Origin: Eubacterium sp. | GTDB lineage: Bacteria > Bacillota > Clostridia > Lachnospirales > Lachnospiraceae | DNA length: 64,000 nt | Assembly (NCBI GenBank): GCA_024690665.1 | Contig: JAILOU010000011.1 | Span: 42,562 to 106,561 of the forward strand | Reading direction: 5' to 3' | Shown here: positions 1 through 8,940 of the stretch, piece by piece | How the letters are laid out: each line of letters begins with the position of its first letter | Numbering within the stretch: the stretch's first letter is position 1 | Translations under genes and position numbers: made by a program | Notes under the pieces: generated by a model | Told to the model about the DNA's origin: nothing | The model's database searches: none | The model's input: the letters and a program-made list of their open reading frames with translations, nothing else

Positions 1-526
1 ACTGTTCCATAAATTCTCTTAGCAGTTTGTTGCCCAAAAACAGTGCCACACAGGCAAGTACCGATACAATAATTTCAAGTGATACGCTTTGAATCACCGC
101 CTGCTTGTCCTCAGCCATTCCCATCGTAAGCACCGCCATGAATATATTCACGACTAGCTCTGCAATTCCTACCAGCTTAATGCAAAACTGATTTCCATAC
201 AAGATCAGCAAGATCAGTAATGGCAAAATATATGGGAATGATGCATTGTCTTTTTGTGAAATCATTGAAAAACAATACAGCGCCGTGAAGATAATACTGC
301 TGGCGTAGAGCAGATGAAGCGTCGTTGGCTTTCCTACAAACAGTATCACAAAAATCACTAGTCCTACTACATACATTGCTATGGTCACAATTACCAATGT
401 CGGATTGATACCTGCATACTCTGCATTTTTATATAACATCGATAGCCCCATGATGTTAAATCCCATCGTAATTACCATTACGATCATTAGTAATTTGTTC
501 GCTAGCTTAATCTGACTTCCTGTCAT
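1..526 (-). CDS. Partial membrane protein, possibly chemotaxis receptor N-terminus
   Basis: The gene starts at 526 (ATG preceded by TGAGGAGG) and runs off the left edge, so only about 175 residues are visible. They begin MTGSQIKLANKLLMIVMV and form roughly five or six hydrophobic segments joined by very short loops, ending in the soluble-looking stretch NKLLREFMEQ. No catalytic domain is in the window. Multi-spanning N-termini that break off into such a charged helix are common in clostridial methyl-accepting chemotaxis proteins and in GGDEF sensors, so a membrane sensor is my inference. A transporter fragment cannot be excluded. The 97 bases up to the next gene hold only this gene's ribosome binding site; I see no clear terminator there. 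Confidence 0.6.
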   Translation of the reverse strand, partial: MTGSQIKLANKLLMIVMVITMGFNIMGLSMLYKNAEYAGINPTLVIVTIAMYVVGLVIFVILFVGKPTTLHLLYASSIIFTALYCFSMISQKDNASFPYILPLLILLILYGNQFCIKLVGIAELVVNIFMAVLTMGMAEDKQAVIQSVSLEIIVSVLACVALFLGNKLLREFMEQ

Positions 527-623
527 AACTTACCTCCTCATAGTGTATAACCCCTTCTCATAACCAGTAACTTTTCATTCAGATTATTATTATTTTATCC
601 TACTTATGCACCAATTACAAATA

Positions 624-2627
624 CTAATCATCATTTTCCGTTTCTTCTTCATCCGATGTTAACTGCTCGGTATAAGAAGCAAATTCCTGATTGTCCAATC
701 CCTGATTGGCCTGCTCCATAAAGTTCTTCCAAATCTGTCCCGGATACGAACTTCCCTGGAGATTCGTCAGTTTCTTAGGAATGTCATAGCCTACCCAGAC
801 ACTGGTTGTGTAATACGGCGTATAACCGACAAACCATCCATCCTTATTCTCATTGGTGGTTCCCGTCTTACCGGCGCAACTCATATCTGACAAGGCAAGT
901 CCCTTACCGGTTCCACTTTCTAAGACTGTCTCAAGCATGCTGGTCATCATACGGCACGCATTCTTTTTATAAATCTGCGTTGTTTCCCGTTCAAACTCTA
1001 CCTGGTTTCCATCACTGTCAACAATTTCCATAACACAGGTTGGTGCGCGATACGTTCCATCATTGATGAGTGTGGCATAACCGGACGCCATCTCTACTGC
1101 CGACACACCTGTCGTGAATCCGCCAAGTGCACTTGCCAGTCGATAATCGTCTTCTTCAATATGTGAAAAATTCATATTGAGCAGATACTCTAGTCCATTT
1201 GCCGGCCCAAGCTCATCAAACAGCTGCCACGCAACGGTATTTTTCGAAAGTGCCACAGCCGTGCGAAGCTTAATCTTACCCGAATAGCTGCCATCTGCAT
1301 TTTTCGGACCATCCTCAATCTTCTTATCTTCCACGATTGTGTCCGGTGTGTAGCCTTGCTCAAGACTTGGCGTATATACCAGAAGCGGTTTTATCGCACT
1401 TCCCGGCTGGCGAAAACTTTGATAAGCCCGGTTTAAAGTATAGCCTTCATAATCCTGACTTCGGCCTCCGACAATTGCACTGACATAGCCGGTCGAATTG
1501 TTGATACACACTGCTGCCCCCTGCAGTTCATAGATGCCCTCGTCATTTTTCTTTTTAAAACTCTTAAGTTCTTTGTTAACCGCTTTTTGCAGTTTCTTTT
1601 GCAATTTGGGATTAATCGAAGTATAAACCGTATAACCACCGGTGATTAAATCTTCCTGACACTGTGCATACTCCTCAGCGTATTCAATGTCATACTGATC
1701 TTCTTCCTCTTCCGAATCAAAGGAAACTTCAAATTCAAATCCGTCCGCCTGCATCAGCGCGCGAATAGCACAATTGGTGATATAGGTTTCCTCGTAATCA
1801 TTTTTCTCATCTTCCGGAATATCAAGTACAATCTCCTCTGCCAGCGCATTTTTGTATTCGCTTAGCGAAATCTTGCCGTCCTCGTACATATTCTGCAAGA
1901 TGAGGTCTCGTCGCTCAAGCGTTGCGTCCATATTCGTAAGTGGATCATAAAGACTTGGATTATTCGGAATCGCACACAAGAATGCAACCTCTGACAAGGT
2001 TAGATACTTCGCATCACGATTAAAATACCCACGGCTTGCTGCCTGAATTCCATACAATCGATTTGCAAAATAGATATTGTTCAGGTAGAATTCCATAATC
2101 TCCTGCTTCGAGTACTTTTCTTCTAATTTAATTGCAATAAAGATTTCTTCAACCTTACGTTCCCATTTTCGATCTTGTGTTAAAAATACATTCTTCGCAA
2201 GCTGCTGCGTGATGGTACTTCCGCCTTGCGTTACCTCACCTTTTCTTACAGCCGCAATAATCGCTCGTAATATCGCCTTATAATCCACGCCATTATGGTC
2301 ATAGAATTTCTTATCTTCAATACTGATGATTGCCTGCTCAAATACCTGCGGAATCTCTTCGTATGTCAGATAATACGACTCATCTCCGTTGTTCATAGAC
2401 GCAAGTTCTGTGCCATTGATATCCACAATCGTCGTTGTCTGATCATTTTTAAAGGTGTCTGTATTAGAACCATTTACGTATTTTGTGGACTCTTCTTTAA
2501 TCTGCTTAATCTCCTGCGCATATCCGCCAAAATAGTAATATCCAAGTCCCAAAAGCACCAGAATAATCAGTATAATCTGAATCCGGATTCGCCTTCTTCG
2601 GCGTCTCTTCTTTTTCGATATTGCCAT
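624..2627 (-). CDS. Class A penicillin-binding protein (PBP1A-like)
   Basis: Bifunctional peptidoglycan synthase acting on lipid II at the outer membrane face. The start at 2627 (MAISKKKRR) is chosen because GGGAG lies 6 nt upstream; the longer reading frame would overlap the tetR gene. That gives 667 residues. A basic cytoplasmic tail and one membrane helix (about 17-33) are followed by the glycosyltransferase domain with EDKKFYDH (104-111, catalytic Glu104) and GGSTITQQLAKN (135-146). The transpeptidase domain has SAIK (Ser410), SKN (461-463) and KTG (587-589), so all three active-site motifs are intact. The C-terminus is short and acidic, without PASTA or fibronectin domains. It is the last gene of a probable diguanylate cyclase / ABC-F / TetR / PBP operon, 17 nt after the regulator's stop. 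Confidence 0.93.
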   Translation of the reverse strand: MAISKKKRRRRRRIRIQIILIILVLLGLGYYYFGGYAQEIKQIKEESTKYVNGSNTDTFKNDQTTTIVDINGTELASMNNGDESYYLTYEEIPQVFEQAIISIEDKKFYDHNGVDYKAILRAIIAAVRKGEVTQGGSTITQQLAKNVFLTQDRKWERKVEEIFIAIKLEEKYSKQEIMEFYLNNIYFANRLYGIQAASRGYFNRDAKYLTLSEVAFLCAIPNNPSLYDPLTNMDATLERRDLILQNMYEDGKISLSEYKNALAEEIVLDIPEDEKNDYEETYITNCAIRALMQADGFEFEVSFDSEEEEDQYDIEYAEEYAQCQEDLITGGYTVYTSINPKLQKKLQKAVNKELKSFKKKNDEGIYELQGAAVCINNSTGYVSAIVGGRSQDYEGYTLNRAYQSFRQPGSAIKPLLVYTPSLEQGYTPDTIVEDKKIEDGPKNADGSYSGKIKLRTAVALSKNTVAWQLFDELGPANGLEYLLNMNFSHIEEDDYRLASALGGFTTGVSAVEMASGYATLINDGTYRAPTCVMEIVDSDGNQVEFERETTQIYKKNACRMMTSMLETVLESGTGKGLALSDMSCAGKTGTTNENKDGWFVGYTPYYTTSVWVGYDIPKKLTNLQGSSYPGQIWKNFMEQANQGLDNQEFASYTEQLTSDEEETENDD

Positions 2628-2644
2628 CTTCATCTCCCTTTTAA

Positions 2645-3250
2645 CTAGTAATTCATGCGTCCTTGAAGCGTCTGGATAATACCTTCTTCCATATGAAGAA
2701 TCATAATCCTGGTAAAGGTATCCACATCCATCTTCACTCCTTCCAAAAACCACCAGCGTACCGAAATCATCATGGTTCCCACGAACAGATTCGAGTACAA
2801 ACTTGCAATTTCCTTGCGGTCTGCCTGAATGGTCTTATTGCTTCGAATCACTTCCTCAAGTCTCTTTGTTCCGCGCTCAATCATCTCCCCAAATACATCA
2901 CGCTCCGGAAGATAGCTCTTCCATAAGATTTGATAGATTTCTTTATTTTGTCTCATCTTCACAAGACTTTCTTTCAGACGCTCATGATAATCCTGCTTTC
3001 TCAGCGTCTCTTCTTCCAGAAATGTAACATCCAAACTTTTCGTAAATTCTTCGAGCACCTGGTCCACATAGCGATCTTTCAAATCGTATTTGTCCTGGTA
3101 ATGCTTGTAAAATGTTGAACGATTGATGCGTGCCTTCGCCGTAATCTTCTTTACTGTCATATTTTGAAATGTGTCTTCATCCAGACATTCCAAAAAAGCC
3201 CGTTCAATCAATTCTCTTGTCTTTACGATTCGCAAATCCGTCTGTGCCAT
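2645..3250 (-). CDS. TetR/AcrR family transcriptional regulator
   Basis: A 201-residue one-component regulator. The N-terminal helix-turn-helix is clear (about residues 8-55, ending INRSTFYKHYQDKYDL), and the C-terminal part is the helical ligand/dimerisation region typical of TetR proteins of this length. The start is supported by AGGAGG 8 nt upstream of ATG at 3250. It lies between an ABC-F ATPase (12 nt upstream) and the penicillin-binding protein (17 nt downstream) on the same strand, so it is probably co-transcribed with both. Its target and ligand cannot be read from the sequence; control of its own operon is an inference from position. Confidence 0.88.
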   Translation of the reverse strand: MAQTDLRIVKTRELIERAFLECLDEDTFQNMTVKKITAKARINRSTFYKHYQDKYDLKDRYVDQVLEEFTKSLDVTFLEEETLRKQDYHERLKESLVKMRQNKEIYQILWKSYLPERDVFGEMIERGTKRLEEVIRSNKTIQADRKEIASLYSNLFVGTMMISVRWWFLEGVKMDVDTFTRIMILHMEEGIIQTLQGRMNY

Positions 3251-3262
3251 ACTGTGCCCCTC

Positions 3263-5134
3263 CTAGACATTGTCCCGAATCTTTTGTGCCTTTTCTTCTA
3301 GATATTCCCAGCGCTCCATCTTGCTTTCAAGTTCTTGTTCCAGCTTGTCTTTTTCTTCTGTAAGCTCCCGAAGCTTTCCATAGTCACTTCCGGATGCCAC
3401 CATCTCATCTTCCAAAGTGGCAATTCGATCTTCGAGCTGCTCAATCTCTCCTTCTATCGCATCATAATCACGCTGCTCCTGATACGTGAACTTTAACGCT
3501 TTCACCTTCGATGCCTTATAGGCCGCTTTACCGGTCAGCACCTGCCCGTCCTCTCCGATGATAACGTTAGCTGCCGGTTTTGCACCCGATGATTTGCCAA
3601 ATGAAATCCTGGCAGGTTCCCGGCCTTCTTCTTTCAGGCGATTCGTGTAATCGGTATAACCACCTTCATATTGGCGAAGCACACCGCCTTCTTCAAAGGC
3701 AAAGATTCTTCTTGTTGTCCGATCCAGAAAATAACGGTCATGAGACACACTAATGACAATCCCGTCAAAATGGTCCAAATAATCTTCTAATACCGTTAAC
3801 GTTGCAATATCTAAATCGTTCGTCGGCTCATCCAGGATTAATACATTCGGCGCTTCCATCAGTACGCGAAGCAGATTGAGTCTTCGCCTTTCTCCTCCCG
3901 AGAGCTTTTCAATCAGGCTATACTGCTCTTCTCCCGGAAATAAAAACCGCTCCGCCATCTTTGATGCCGATATCAGACCATCTTCTGTCCTTACGAATTC
4001 TGCTGTATTTTTTATATAATCTATCACTCGAATCTTCGGATCCATATATGCGATCCCGCCCTTAGGGTCGGTTACAATCTCCTGCGAATAATAACCAATC
4101 TTAATCGTCTGCCCGATCTTGATAGAGCCGCTGTCATACGGTTCTTCTCCAATGAGCATCTTCATAAGCGTTGTCTTTCCACATCCATTGGTTCCGACAA
4201 ATCCAATCCTGTCATTCTTTAAAAAATAATAGGTAAAATCCGAGATTAAGACACGCTCTCCAAAGGATTTACACAAATGTTCAATTTCTATGGTTGTCTT
4301 GCCCATTCGGGTGGACACACTTCCCATCTCAAGCTTCTCGTCTTTTACAGGACCTGACTGTTTTTTTAAATCTTCGTATCGCTGCAATCTCGCCTTTTGT
4401 TTGGTAGAACGAGCCAGTGCTCCGCGCATAACCCATTTTAATTCTGTTCTTAAGATGGACTGTCTCTTTCGCTCTGTCGCCATCTCCATCTCTTCTCGCT
4501 GCATCTTAAGCTCTAAATAGCCGGAGTAATTCGCATCATAACTATAGATCTTACCATGATCAAGTTCTACAATTCGATTCGATACAGCATCCAGAAAATA
4601 CCGATCATGCGTTACCATAACCAGCGTTCCATGCCAGTTTTTTAGATATTCTTCCAGCCAGTCTGCCATAAAATGATCCAGGTGATTGGTCGGCTCATCC
4701 AAAATCAGAATATCACACGGCATCAAAAGAACAATTGCCAGAGCAAGTCGCTTTCGCTGGCCGCCTGACAATTCTCCGATTGGCTGTTCATAATCATTTA
4801 AGTCCAGCGTTGTCAGCATATTCTTCGCAGCACCTTCCATATCTTCCAGGTGCTCGTCTTTTAACACGTCAAGCACGTGTTCTAACACTTTCTTTGTTGC
4901 TTCAAACTGCGGACTTTGCGGCAAATATCTGATCACTACATGATTTGCCACTATTCTATTACCCTCATCCGGTTCTTCTTCTCCTGCAATCATATTAAGC
5001 AGTGTCGTCTTACCCGTTCCGTTAATGCCAATGATTCCTACCTTCTCTCCTTCTTGCAGAAAGAATGAAGTGTCATCAAACAATTTACGAACGCCATACG
5101 ATTTCGTAATATTTTGCAAAGAAAATATATTCAT
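3263..5134 (-). CDS. ABC-F family ATPase (Uup-like)
   Basis: A 623-residue soluble protein with two ABC ATPase domains in one chain and no membrane segments. Domain 1 has Walker A GINGTGKTTL, signature LSGGQRKRL and DEPTNHLD; domain 2 has GTNGCGKTTL, LSGGERRRL and DEPTNDLD. The DEPTN-x-LD form is the hallmark of ABC-F proteins, which act on ribosomes or DNA rather than in transport. The interdomain linker is rich in Arg and Lys (about 225-265), and the last 90 residues form a coiled coil (EQLEDRIATLEDEM) as in Uup. ABC-F members include both housekeeping translation factors and ribosome-protection resistance proteins; the coiled-coil tail favours the Uup type. It follows the diguanylate cyclase gene by 12 nt and precedes tetR by 12 nt. 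Confidence 0.92.
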   Translation of the reverse strand: MNIFSLQNITKSYGVRKLFDDTSFFLQEGEKVGIIGINGTGKTTLLNMIAGEEEPDEGNRIVANHVVIRYLPQSPQFEATKKVLEHVLDVLKDEHLEDMEGAAKNMLTTLDLNDYEQPIGELSGGQRKRLALAIVLLMPCDILILDEPTNHLDHFMADWLEEYLKNWHGTLVMVTHDRYFLDAVSNRIVELDHGKIYSYDANYSGYLELKMQREEMEMATERKRQSILRTELKWVMRGALARSTKQKARLQRYEDLKKQSGPVKDEKLEMGSVSTRMGKTTIEIEHLCKSFGERVLISDFTYYFLKNDRIGFVGTNGCGKTTLMKMLIGEEPYDSGSIKIGQTIKIGYYSQEIVTDPKGGIAYMDPKIRVIDYIKNTAEFVRTEDGLISASKMAERFLFPGEEQYSLIEKLSGGERRRLNLLRVLMEAPNVLILDEPTNDLDIATLTVLEDYLDHFDGIVISVSHDRYFLDRTTRRIFAFEEGGVLRQYEGGYTDYTNRLKEEGREPARISFGKSSGAKPAANVIIGEDGQVLTGKAAYKASKVKALKFTYQEQRDYDAIEGEIEQLEDRIATLEDEMVASGSDYGKLRELTEEKDKLEQELESKMERWEYLEEKAQKIRDNV

Positions 5135-5146
5135 CTTATCCTAGTC

Positions 5147-6856
5147 CTATCCTTTTGTTGCTTTCATGTCTCGTTTCATTTCATACATATGACGATCCGC
5201 AATCTGCTCCATCTTCTCTACAGATACACAGCTTTGTTCATCATATATAACGGTGCCATATGCCATGGCAAGCTCAAACTTCTTATCCGGATTCGCGTTA
5301 TATACCTGTTCCAGGTAGCACAGCTGTTTTTCGCATTCTTCCCAGACTTTTTCAATTGCCTTTCCCGGATACGATAAAAATGCTGCGAACTCATCGCCTC
5401 CGATGCGGTATGCCGTTCCTTTATCCTTGACCGCATGCTCTATAATCTCCGCTGCCTTTCGAATTGCCTCATCACCCCAGTGATGGCCCAGCGTATCATT
5501 AATCTTCTTTAGATTATTTAAATCGATGACGACCACCATCATCTCCTTTAACCTGCCCGACTGCACCTCTTTTTCATAATGTTCTTCATCCCTCAAAAAT
5601 GCGGTTCGATTCATCATCCCCGTCAGCGCATCTGTATACGCCATCTTCTGGATTGTCTCGGTTTCCTTAGCAAGACGCATCTCCCGAAGCACCGTTGCCA
5701 TGGTTGCGAAGGATACAATTAAAATAAAGAAAAATGCTCCCCATCTTACGATATGTGCAGAGTCACTGGTTTGAACCGTTTTACTGTTGTACTTGAGAAG
5801 TTCGACCATTGCTGTTCCTACCAATACCACAACGCCCAGGTATATTCCATATTGATCGACCGTCTTAAGCTTTCGTCTGATCAGCTCAAAATGATTTTGT
5901 ACTATCATAATCACGATAAATACAACACTAAGTAAAATTACCCCGTGAATCACCTTCAACATCTCGTGATAATCCGCGATTCCGGTCAGCGTTGTAATTG
6001 TACTTCCCACCAGTTCAATAAATACCAATCCGGCAATAATATGAACCAAAAATTCCCGTTTTACCAACACATAGGAATTCACAAAGGTGATGGCCGCCAC
6101 CGGCAACAACATCAGCATAATAAAATCAAGGTAATGCATCAGCGCCGTCTTACCAAATATCATTTGCGCAAATACCGTCTCAATCGTTGTCCAAAATCCC
6201 AAAATAAGCGCAAGAACTCCAAGCGATAATGTCGCATTGGTTTCATACTTTGCACGTTTCATAACCGCAGACAGCAAAAGCAGCGCAACGCCGATAATAA
6301 ATGTTGCAATTCCGATTACAAATTCCATAACATGTTTTTGCATATATTTCAGCATATAGATTAGCGCAGGCTCTATACTTGCAGAATTGATAAAGCAACT
6401 GTCATCATGATAAGATGCCTTTACTATAATCTTAATGTTCTTACCTTTATACGAATCATATAGATCTATATGATGAAATACAATTCCGCATGATTTTCCG
6501 ACTATCTTCGGAACCTTTTGCTCGTATTCATAGATGACATCATCATCTACCAATACAACAAAGTCTGAATTTTTGCTCCTAAAATTCAAGCAAGCTGTTT
6601 CCGACTTAAATATAACCGGAAGCGTCTTGGTTACCGTAAAAGTTTCCGCTCCATCATCCCACATGGTCCAGGTTTCATTTAGGGAAAACGTATTCCCATC
6701 TTCAGTTGTCCAGCCCTCGTTAAAATCGATTTTTGATTCCTGATAATGTTGACTATAATCCGTTGTTGCCGTCACAATTCCAATCACAACAAACAGCACA
6801 ATTACAAAAAACAAAATCAGATAATAAGCAATCCGATTTGCGTTTGTTCTCTTCAC
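5147..6856 (-). CDS. Membrane-bound GGDEF diguanylate cyclase
   Basis: Predicted to make c-di-GMP from two GTP. The 569-residue protein has one N-terminal helix (about 10-30), an extracytoplasmic domain of about 140 residues, seven or so membrane helices (about 170-380), then a GGDEF domain with intact YRIGGDEF active site. The layout resembles 7TMR-DISM sensors. The RxxD inhibitory I-site expected just upstream of GGDEF is absent (KDKG at that place), so product feedback is not expected. The start is GTG at 6856 with GAGG 7 nt upstream. An extended -10 promoter lies 33 nt upstream, and the ABC-F, tetR and PBP genes follow with gaps of 12-17 nt, so this is probably the first gene of that operon. 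The extracellular ligand is unknown. Confidence 0.9.
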   Translation of the reverse strand: MKRTNANRIAYYLILFFVIVLFVVIGIVTATTDYSQHYQESKIDFNEGWTTEDGNTFSLNETWTMWDDGAETFTVTKTLPVIFKSETACLNFRSKNSDFVVLVDDDVIYEYEQKVPKIVGKSCGIVFHHIDLYDSYKGKNIKIIVKASYHDDSCFINSASIEPALIYMLKYMQKHVMEFVIGIATFIIGVALLLLSAVMKRAKYETNATLSLGVLALILGFWTTIETVFAQMIFGKTALMHYLDFIMLMLLPVAAITFVNSYVLVKREFLVHIIAGLVFIELVGSTITTLTGIADYHEMLKVIHGVILLSVVFIVIMIVQNHFELIRRKLKTVDQYGIYLGVVVLVGTAMVELLKYNSKTVQTSDSAHIVRWGAFFFILIVSFATMATVLREMRLAKETETIQKMAYTDALTGMMNRTAFLRDEEHYEKEVQSGRLKEMMVVVIDLNNLKKINDTLGHHWGDEAIRKAAEIIEHAVKDKGTAYRIGGDEFAAFLSYPGKAIEKVWEECEKQLCYLEQVYNANPDKKFELAMAYGTVIYDEQSCVSVEKMEQIADRHMYEMKRDMKATKG

Positions 6857-6888
6857 TTCTCATCCTCTTTTTAAATTAGCATTATAGT

Positions 6889-6897
6889 ATTATACCA
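6889..6897 (-). promoter_or_regulatory. Extended -10 promoter of the cyclase/ABC-F/TetR/PBP operon
   Basis: On the minus strand TGGTATAAT (TG, one base, then a consensus TATAAT) lies about 33 nt before the GTG start of the diguanylate cyclase gene. No good -35 hexamer is seen at 16-18 bp, which fits an extended -10 promoter. A second TATAAT overlaps slightly downstream (6881-6886). Confidence 0.5.
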
Positions 6898-6948
6898 TAA
6901 TTTCCACTAATCCTCCATATCTTGCAAGGACTTAAGTACTATTATTTT

Positions 6949-8070
6949 TTATAACTGTTGTGGTAAATTTATAATAAATTCGATTGTCTTAGCATCAGAA
7001 GTCGCATGAATCTCTCCGTGATGAAGCTGCACAATATCTTTTGCAATTGCAAGCCCCAGACCTGCACCTCCGGTTTCCGTCGATCTTGCTCCGTCGAGAC
7101 GATAAAATTTCTCAAATAATTTCTCCGTCGTTCCCGCTGGAATATCCGCTTCATTTTGCAAATGTATTACAATTCGGTCTTCCTTTTTTTCTGCCCAGAT
7201 CTTTATCTCACAGCCCTCTGTTCCATAGGCTATCGCATTCTTAATTATATTTTGAAACACGCGGGCCATTTTCTCAGGATCGAGTGTCATATAGATCTCT
7301 TCGTCCACATCAATCACTAATGTTTTTTTCTTTTCCGTCAACTGCGGATACATCTCATCCGCCACCTGCATCAGCATAAACGCCAGATTTACTTCCTGCA
7401 GATACAGCTGCTCCGCCTGATAGGTATAACGTGTAATGTCAAAAAATTCATTGATTAATTCACCCAGACGCTCCGCCTTTTCTCTTGCCACGGTTACGTA
7501 TTTATCCTTCTGCTCCGGCCGCATATTCTTAGACTCATCCAGCAGATTTAGGTATCCCACCACACTCGTCAGCGGCGTTTTAATATCATGCGCCAGGTAT
7601 AACACAAGGTCATTTCTTCTCTGCTCGTCTTCGTGGATCCGATTTCGATTCTCGATTAATTTAAGACGTACGTCATTAAGCGTTTCTTCCATCTCTTCGA
7701 GTCCGGAACGAAGCTCAATCGACTCTTCCGTTTCCTGCGCAAGCTGTGCGATGCCTCGTTCCAGCTCGGTAAAATACCGATTGAACATAACCAGCGATAT
7801 TCGAAACAGTATTAAAAACACAAAAATAACGGCAATCAAAATAATCAGGTCAAGATGTCCTTCAATCTTTTCCCAATAGATATGCTTGCCGGCTTCCCAA
7901 TCAATTCCCATAACCTTACTCATAAAGGTTACCATCAGATTGGCTACTTTACCTCGAAGAACCGTTCTTAAAATAATGATAATGGCAACCGCCATTCCTA
8001 AAATCGCAAGTGTTCTCCAGTAAAAACGTGTTAAGATTCTCTGATTCGACTTCACTTTGTTATTCTTCAA
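6949..8070 (-). CDS. VanS-like sensor histidine kinase
   Basis: A 373-residue kinase with two membrane helices (about 13-35 and 70-95) around a short extracellular loop, then a linker coil, the phosphoacceptor helix (VLYLAHDIKTPLTSVVGYL, His in HDIKTP) and an HATPase domain with N box (NIIKNAIAYGTEG) and G box (GAGLGLAIAKDIV). HDIKTPLTS is characteristic of the VanS group. It overlaps the response regulator gene by 11 nt, implying translational coupling. The first codon of the frame is TTG; a GTG five codons later is an alternative, and neither has a strong ribosome binding site. No vanH, vanA or vanX genes are nearby, so the pair more likely senses envelope stress generally than confers glycopeptide resistance. 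Confidence 0.9.
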   Translation of the reverse strand: MKNNKVKSNQRILTRFYWRTLAILGMAVAIIIILRTVLRGKVANLMVTFMSKVMGIDWEAGKHIYWEKIEGHLDLIILIAVIFVFLILFRISLVMFNRYFTELERGIAQLAQETEESIELRSGLEEMEETLNDVRLKLIENRNRIHEDEQRRNDLVLYLAHDIKTPLTSVVGYLNLLDESKNMRPEQKDKYVTVAREKAERLGELINEFFDITRYTYQAEQLYLQEVNLAFMLMQVADEMYPQLTEKKKTLVIDVDEEIYMTLDPEKMARVFQNIIKNAIAYGTEGCEIKIWAEKKEDRIVIHLQNEADIPAGTTEKLFEKFYRLDGARSTETGGAGLGLAIAKDIVQLHHGEIHATSDAKTIEFIINLPQQL

Positions 8071-8761
8071 TCTTGTATCCTACTCCCCATACGGTCTTGA
8101 TATAGTCCGGGTTATCCACAATTTCTCCCATCTTCTCACGAAGATGTCTGATATGTACCGTTATCGTATTATTGCTTTTCGTGTAATACTCATCTTCCCA
8201 TAATTCATGGAACAATTCCTCGGCGCTTACCACCTTGCCATAATGCTCAAGCAATATCCGAAGAATAGAAAATTCTGTTGGTGTTACATTAAGCGGTGTT
8301 CCGTTTAATGTGACAATATGCGTATCTACATTTAACACAAAATCAGATTTTGCAATGATTTCATCGCCCTGCTCTTCTTTTGTGTCCACACTATATGTCT
8401 TATATCTTCGAAGCTGTGCTTTGACTCGTGCCAAAACCTCAAGCGGCCGAAACGGTTTTTTGATATAATCATCCGCACCAATCATCAGCCCGTTAATCTG
8501 ATCGGCTTCTCCCACTTTCGCCGTCAGCATAATGACCGGGAAATTATACTTTTCACGAATTTTCTCACAGATATCAAATCCGCTGATATCCGGCAGCATT
8601 ACATCCAACAATGCAAGATCAATCTCTTTATTCTTTACGCAGTCAAGTGCATCTGTTGCATTGTAACACTTATACACTTCGTATCCTTCATTCTTTAAAT
8701 ACACTTCCAAAAGGTCTGCAATTTCTTTTTCATCATCCACTACTAAAATCTTTTCTGACAT
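8060..8761 (-). CDS. VanR-like response regulator (OmpR family)
   Basis: A 233-residue regulator with an N-terminal receiver domain (DDE acidic pocket near 9-11, phosphoacceptor Asp in LALLDVMLPD about residue 53, Lys in YIKKPF) and a C-terminal winged helix of OmpR type (about 135-232, ending TVWGVGYKIEE). GGAGG lies 8 nt before ATG 8761. It is the first gene of the pair with the kinase, whose start overlaps its stop. Closest in style to VanR, but the target genes are unknown; the peptidoglycan synthase operon downstream on the same strand is one candidate. Confidence 0.92.
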   Translation of the reverse strand: MSEKILVVDDEKEIADLLEVYLKNEGYEVYKCYNATDALDCVKNKEIDLALLDVMLPDISGFDICEKIREKYNFPVIMLTAKVGEADQINGLMIGADDYIKKPFRPLEVLARVKAQLRRYKTYSVDTKEEQGDEIIAKSDFVLNVDTHIVTLNGTPLNVTPTEFSILRILLEHYGKVVSAEELFHELWEDEYYTKSNNTITVHIRHLREKMGEIVDNPDYIKTVWGVGYKIEE

Positions 8762-8853
8762 GCTTTTTACCTCCGTGCATACTTAACTGCCCCCATTTTA
8801 TCAGAAAAGAAATCAAAAAGTGTTATGATTTTGTTAATTGTGGGAACGGCTGC

Positions 8854-8896
8854 CATGGGGGACGGTCCTAATGCCACGGTCATGGTTCCTTTGGCT
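8854..8896 (+). repeat. 43-bp interspersed repeat, copy 1
   Basis: An exact 43-bp match to the copy at 17602-17644. It contains the near-palindrome GGACGGTCC followed by CCACGGTCATGG. It lies just beyond the terminator of the hydantoinase operon and before the vanR-like gene's upstream region. No coding capacity. Confidence 0.85.
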
Positions 8897-8901
8897 CGGA
8901 G

Positions 8902-8930
8902 AAAAGGGCAGAGAGTTTGTCTCTCTGCCC
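8902..8930 (-). terminator. Rho-independent terminator of the hydantoinase operon
   Basis: On the minus strand a perfect 10-bp stem (GGGCAGAGAG / CTCTCTGCCC, 5-nt loop) is followed by TTTTCT. It begins 11 nt after the hydantoinase stop codon. Confidence 0.85.
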
Positions 8931-8940
8931 ACTGCATTTG

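Noticed and set aside
2628..2753. 42-residue N-terminal extension of the penicillin-binding protein
   Set aside because: It overlaps the tetR coding region and has no ribosome binding site; GGGAG fits the start at 2627.
6949..8761. Vancomycin resistance cluster
   Set aside because: Only regulator and kinase resemble Van proteins; no ligase, dehydrogenase or dipeptidase genes are nearby.
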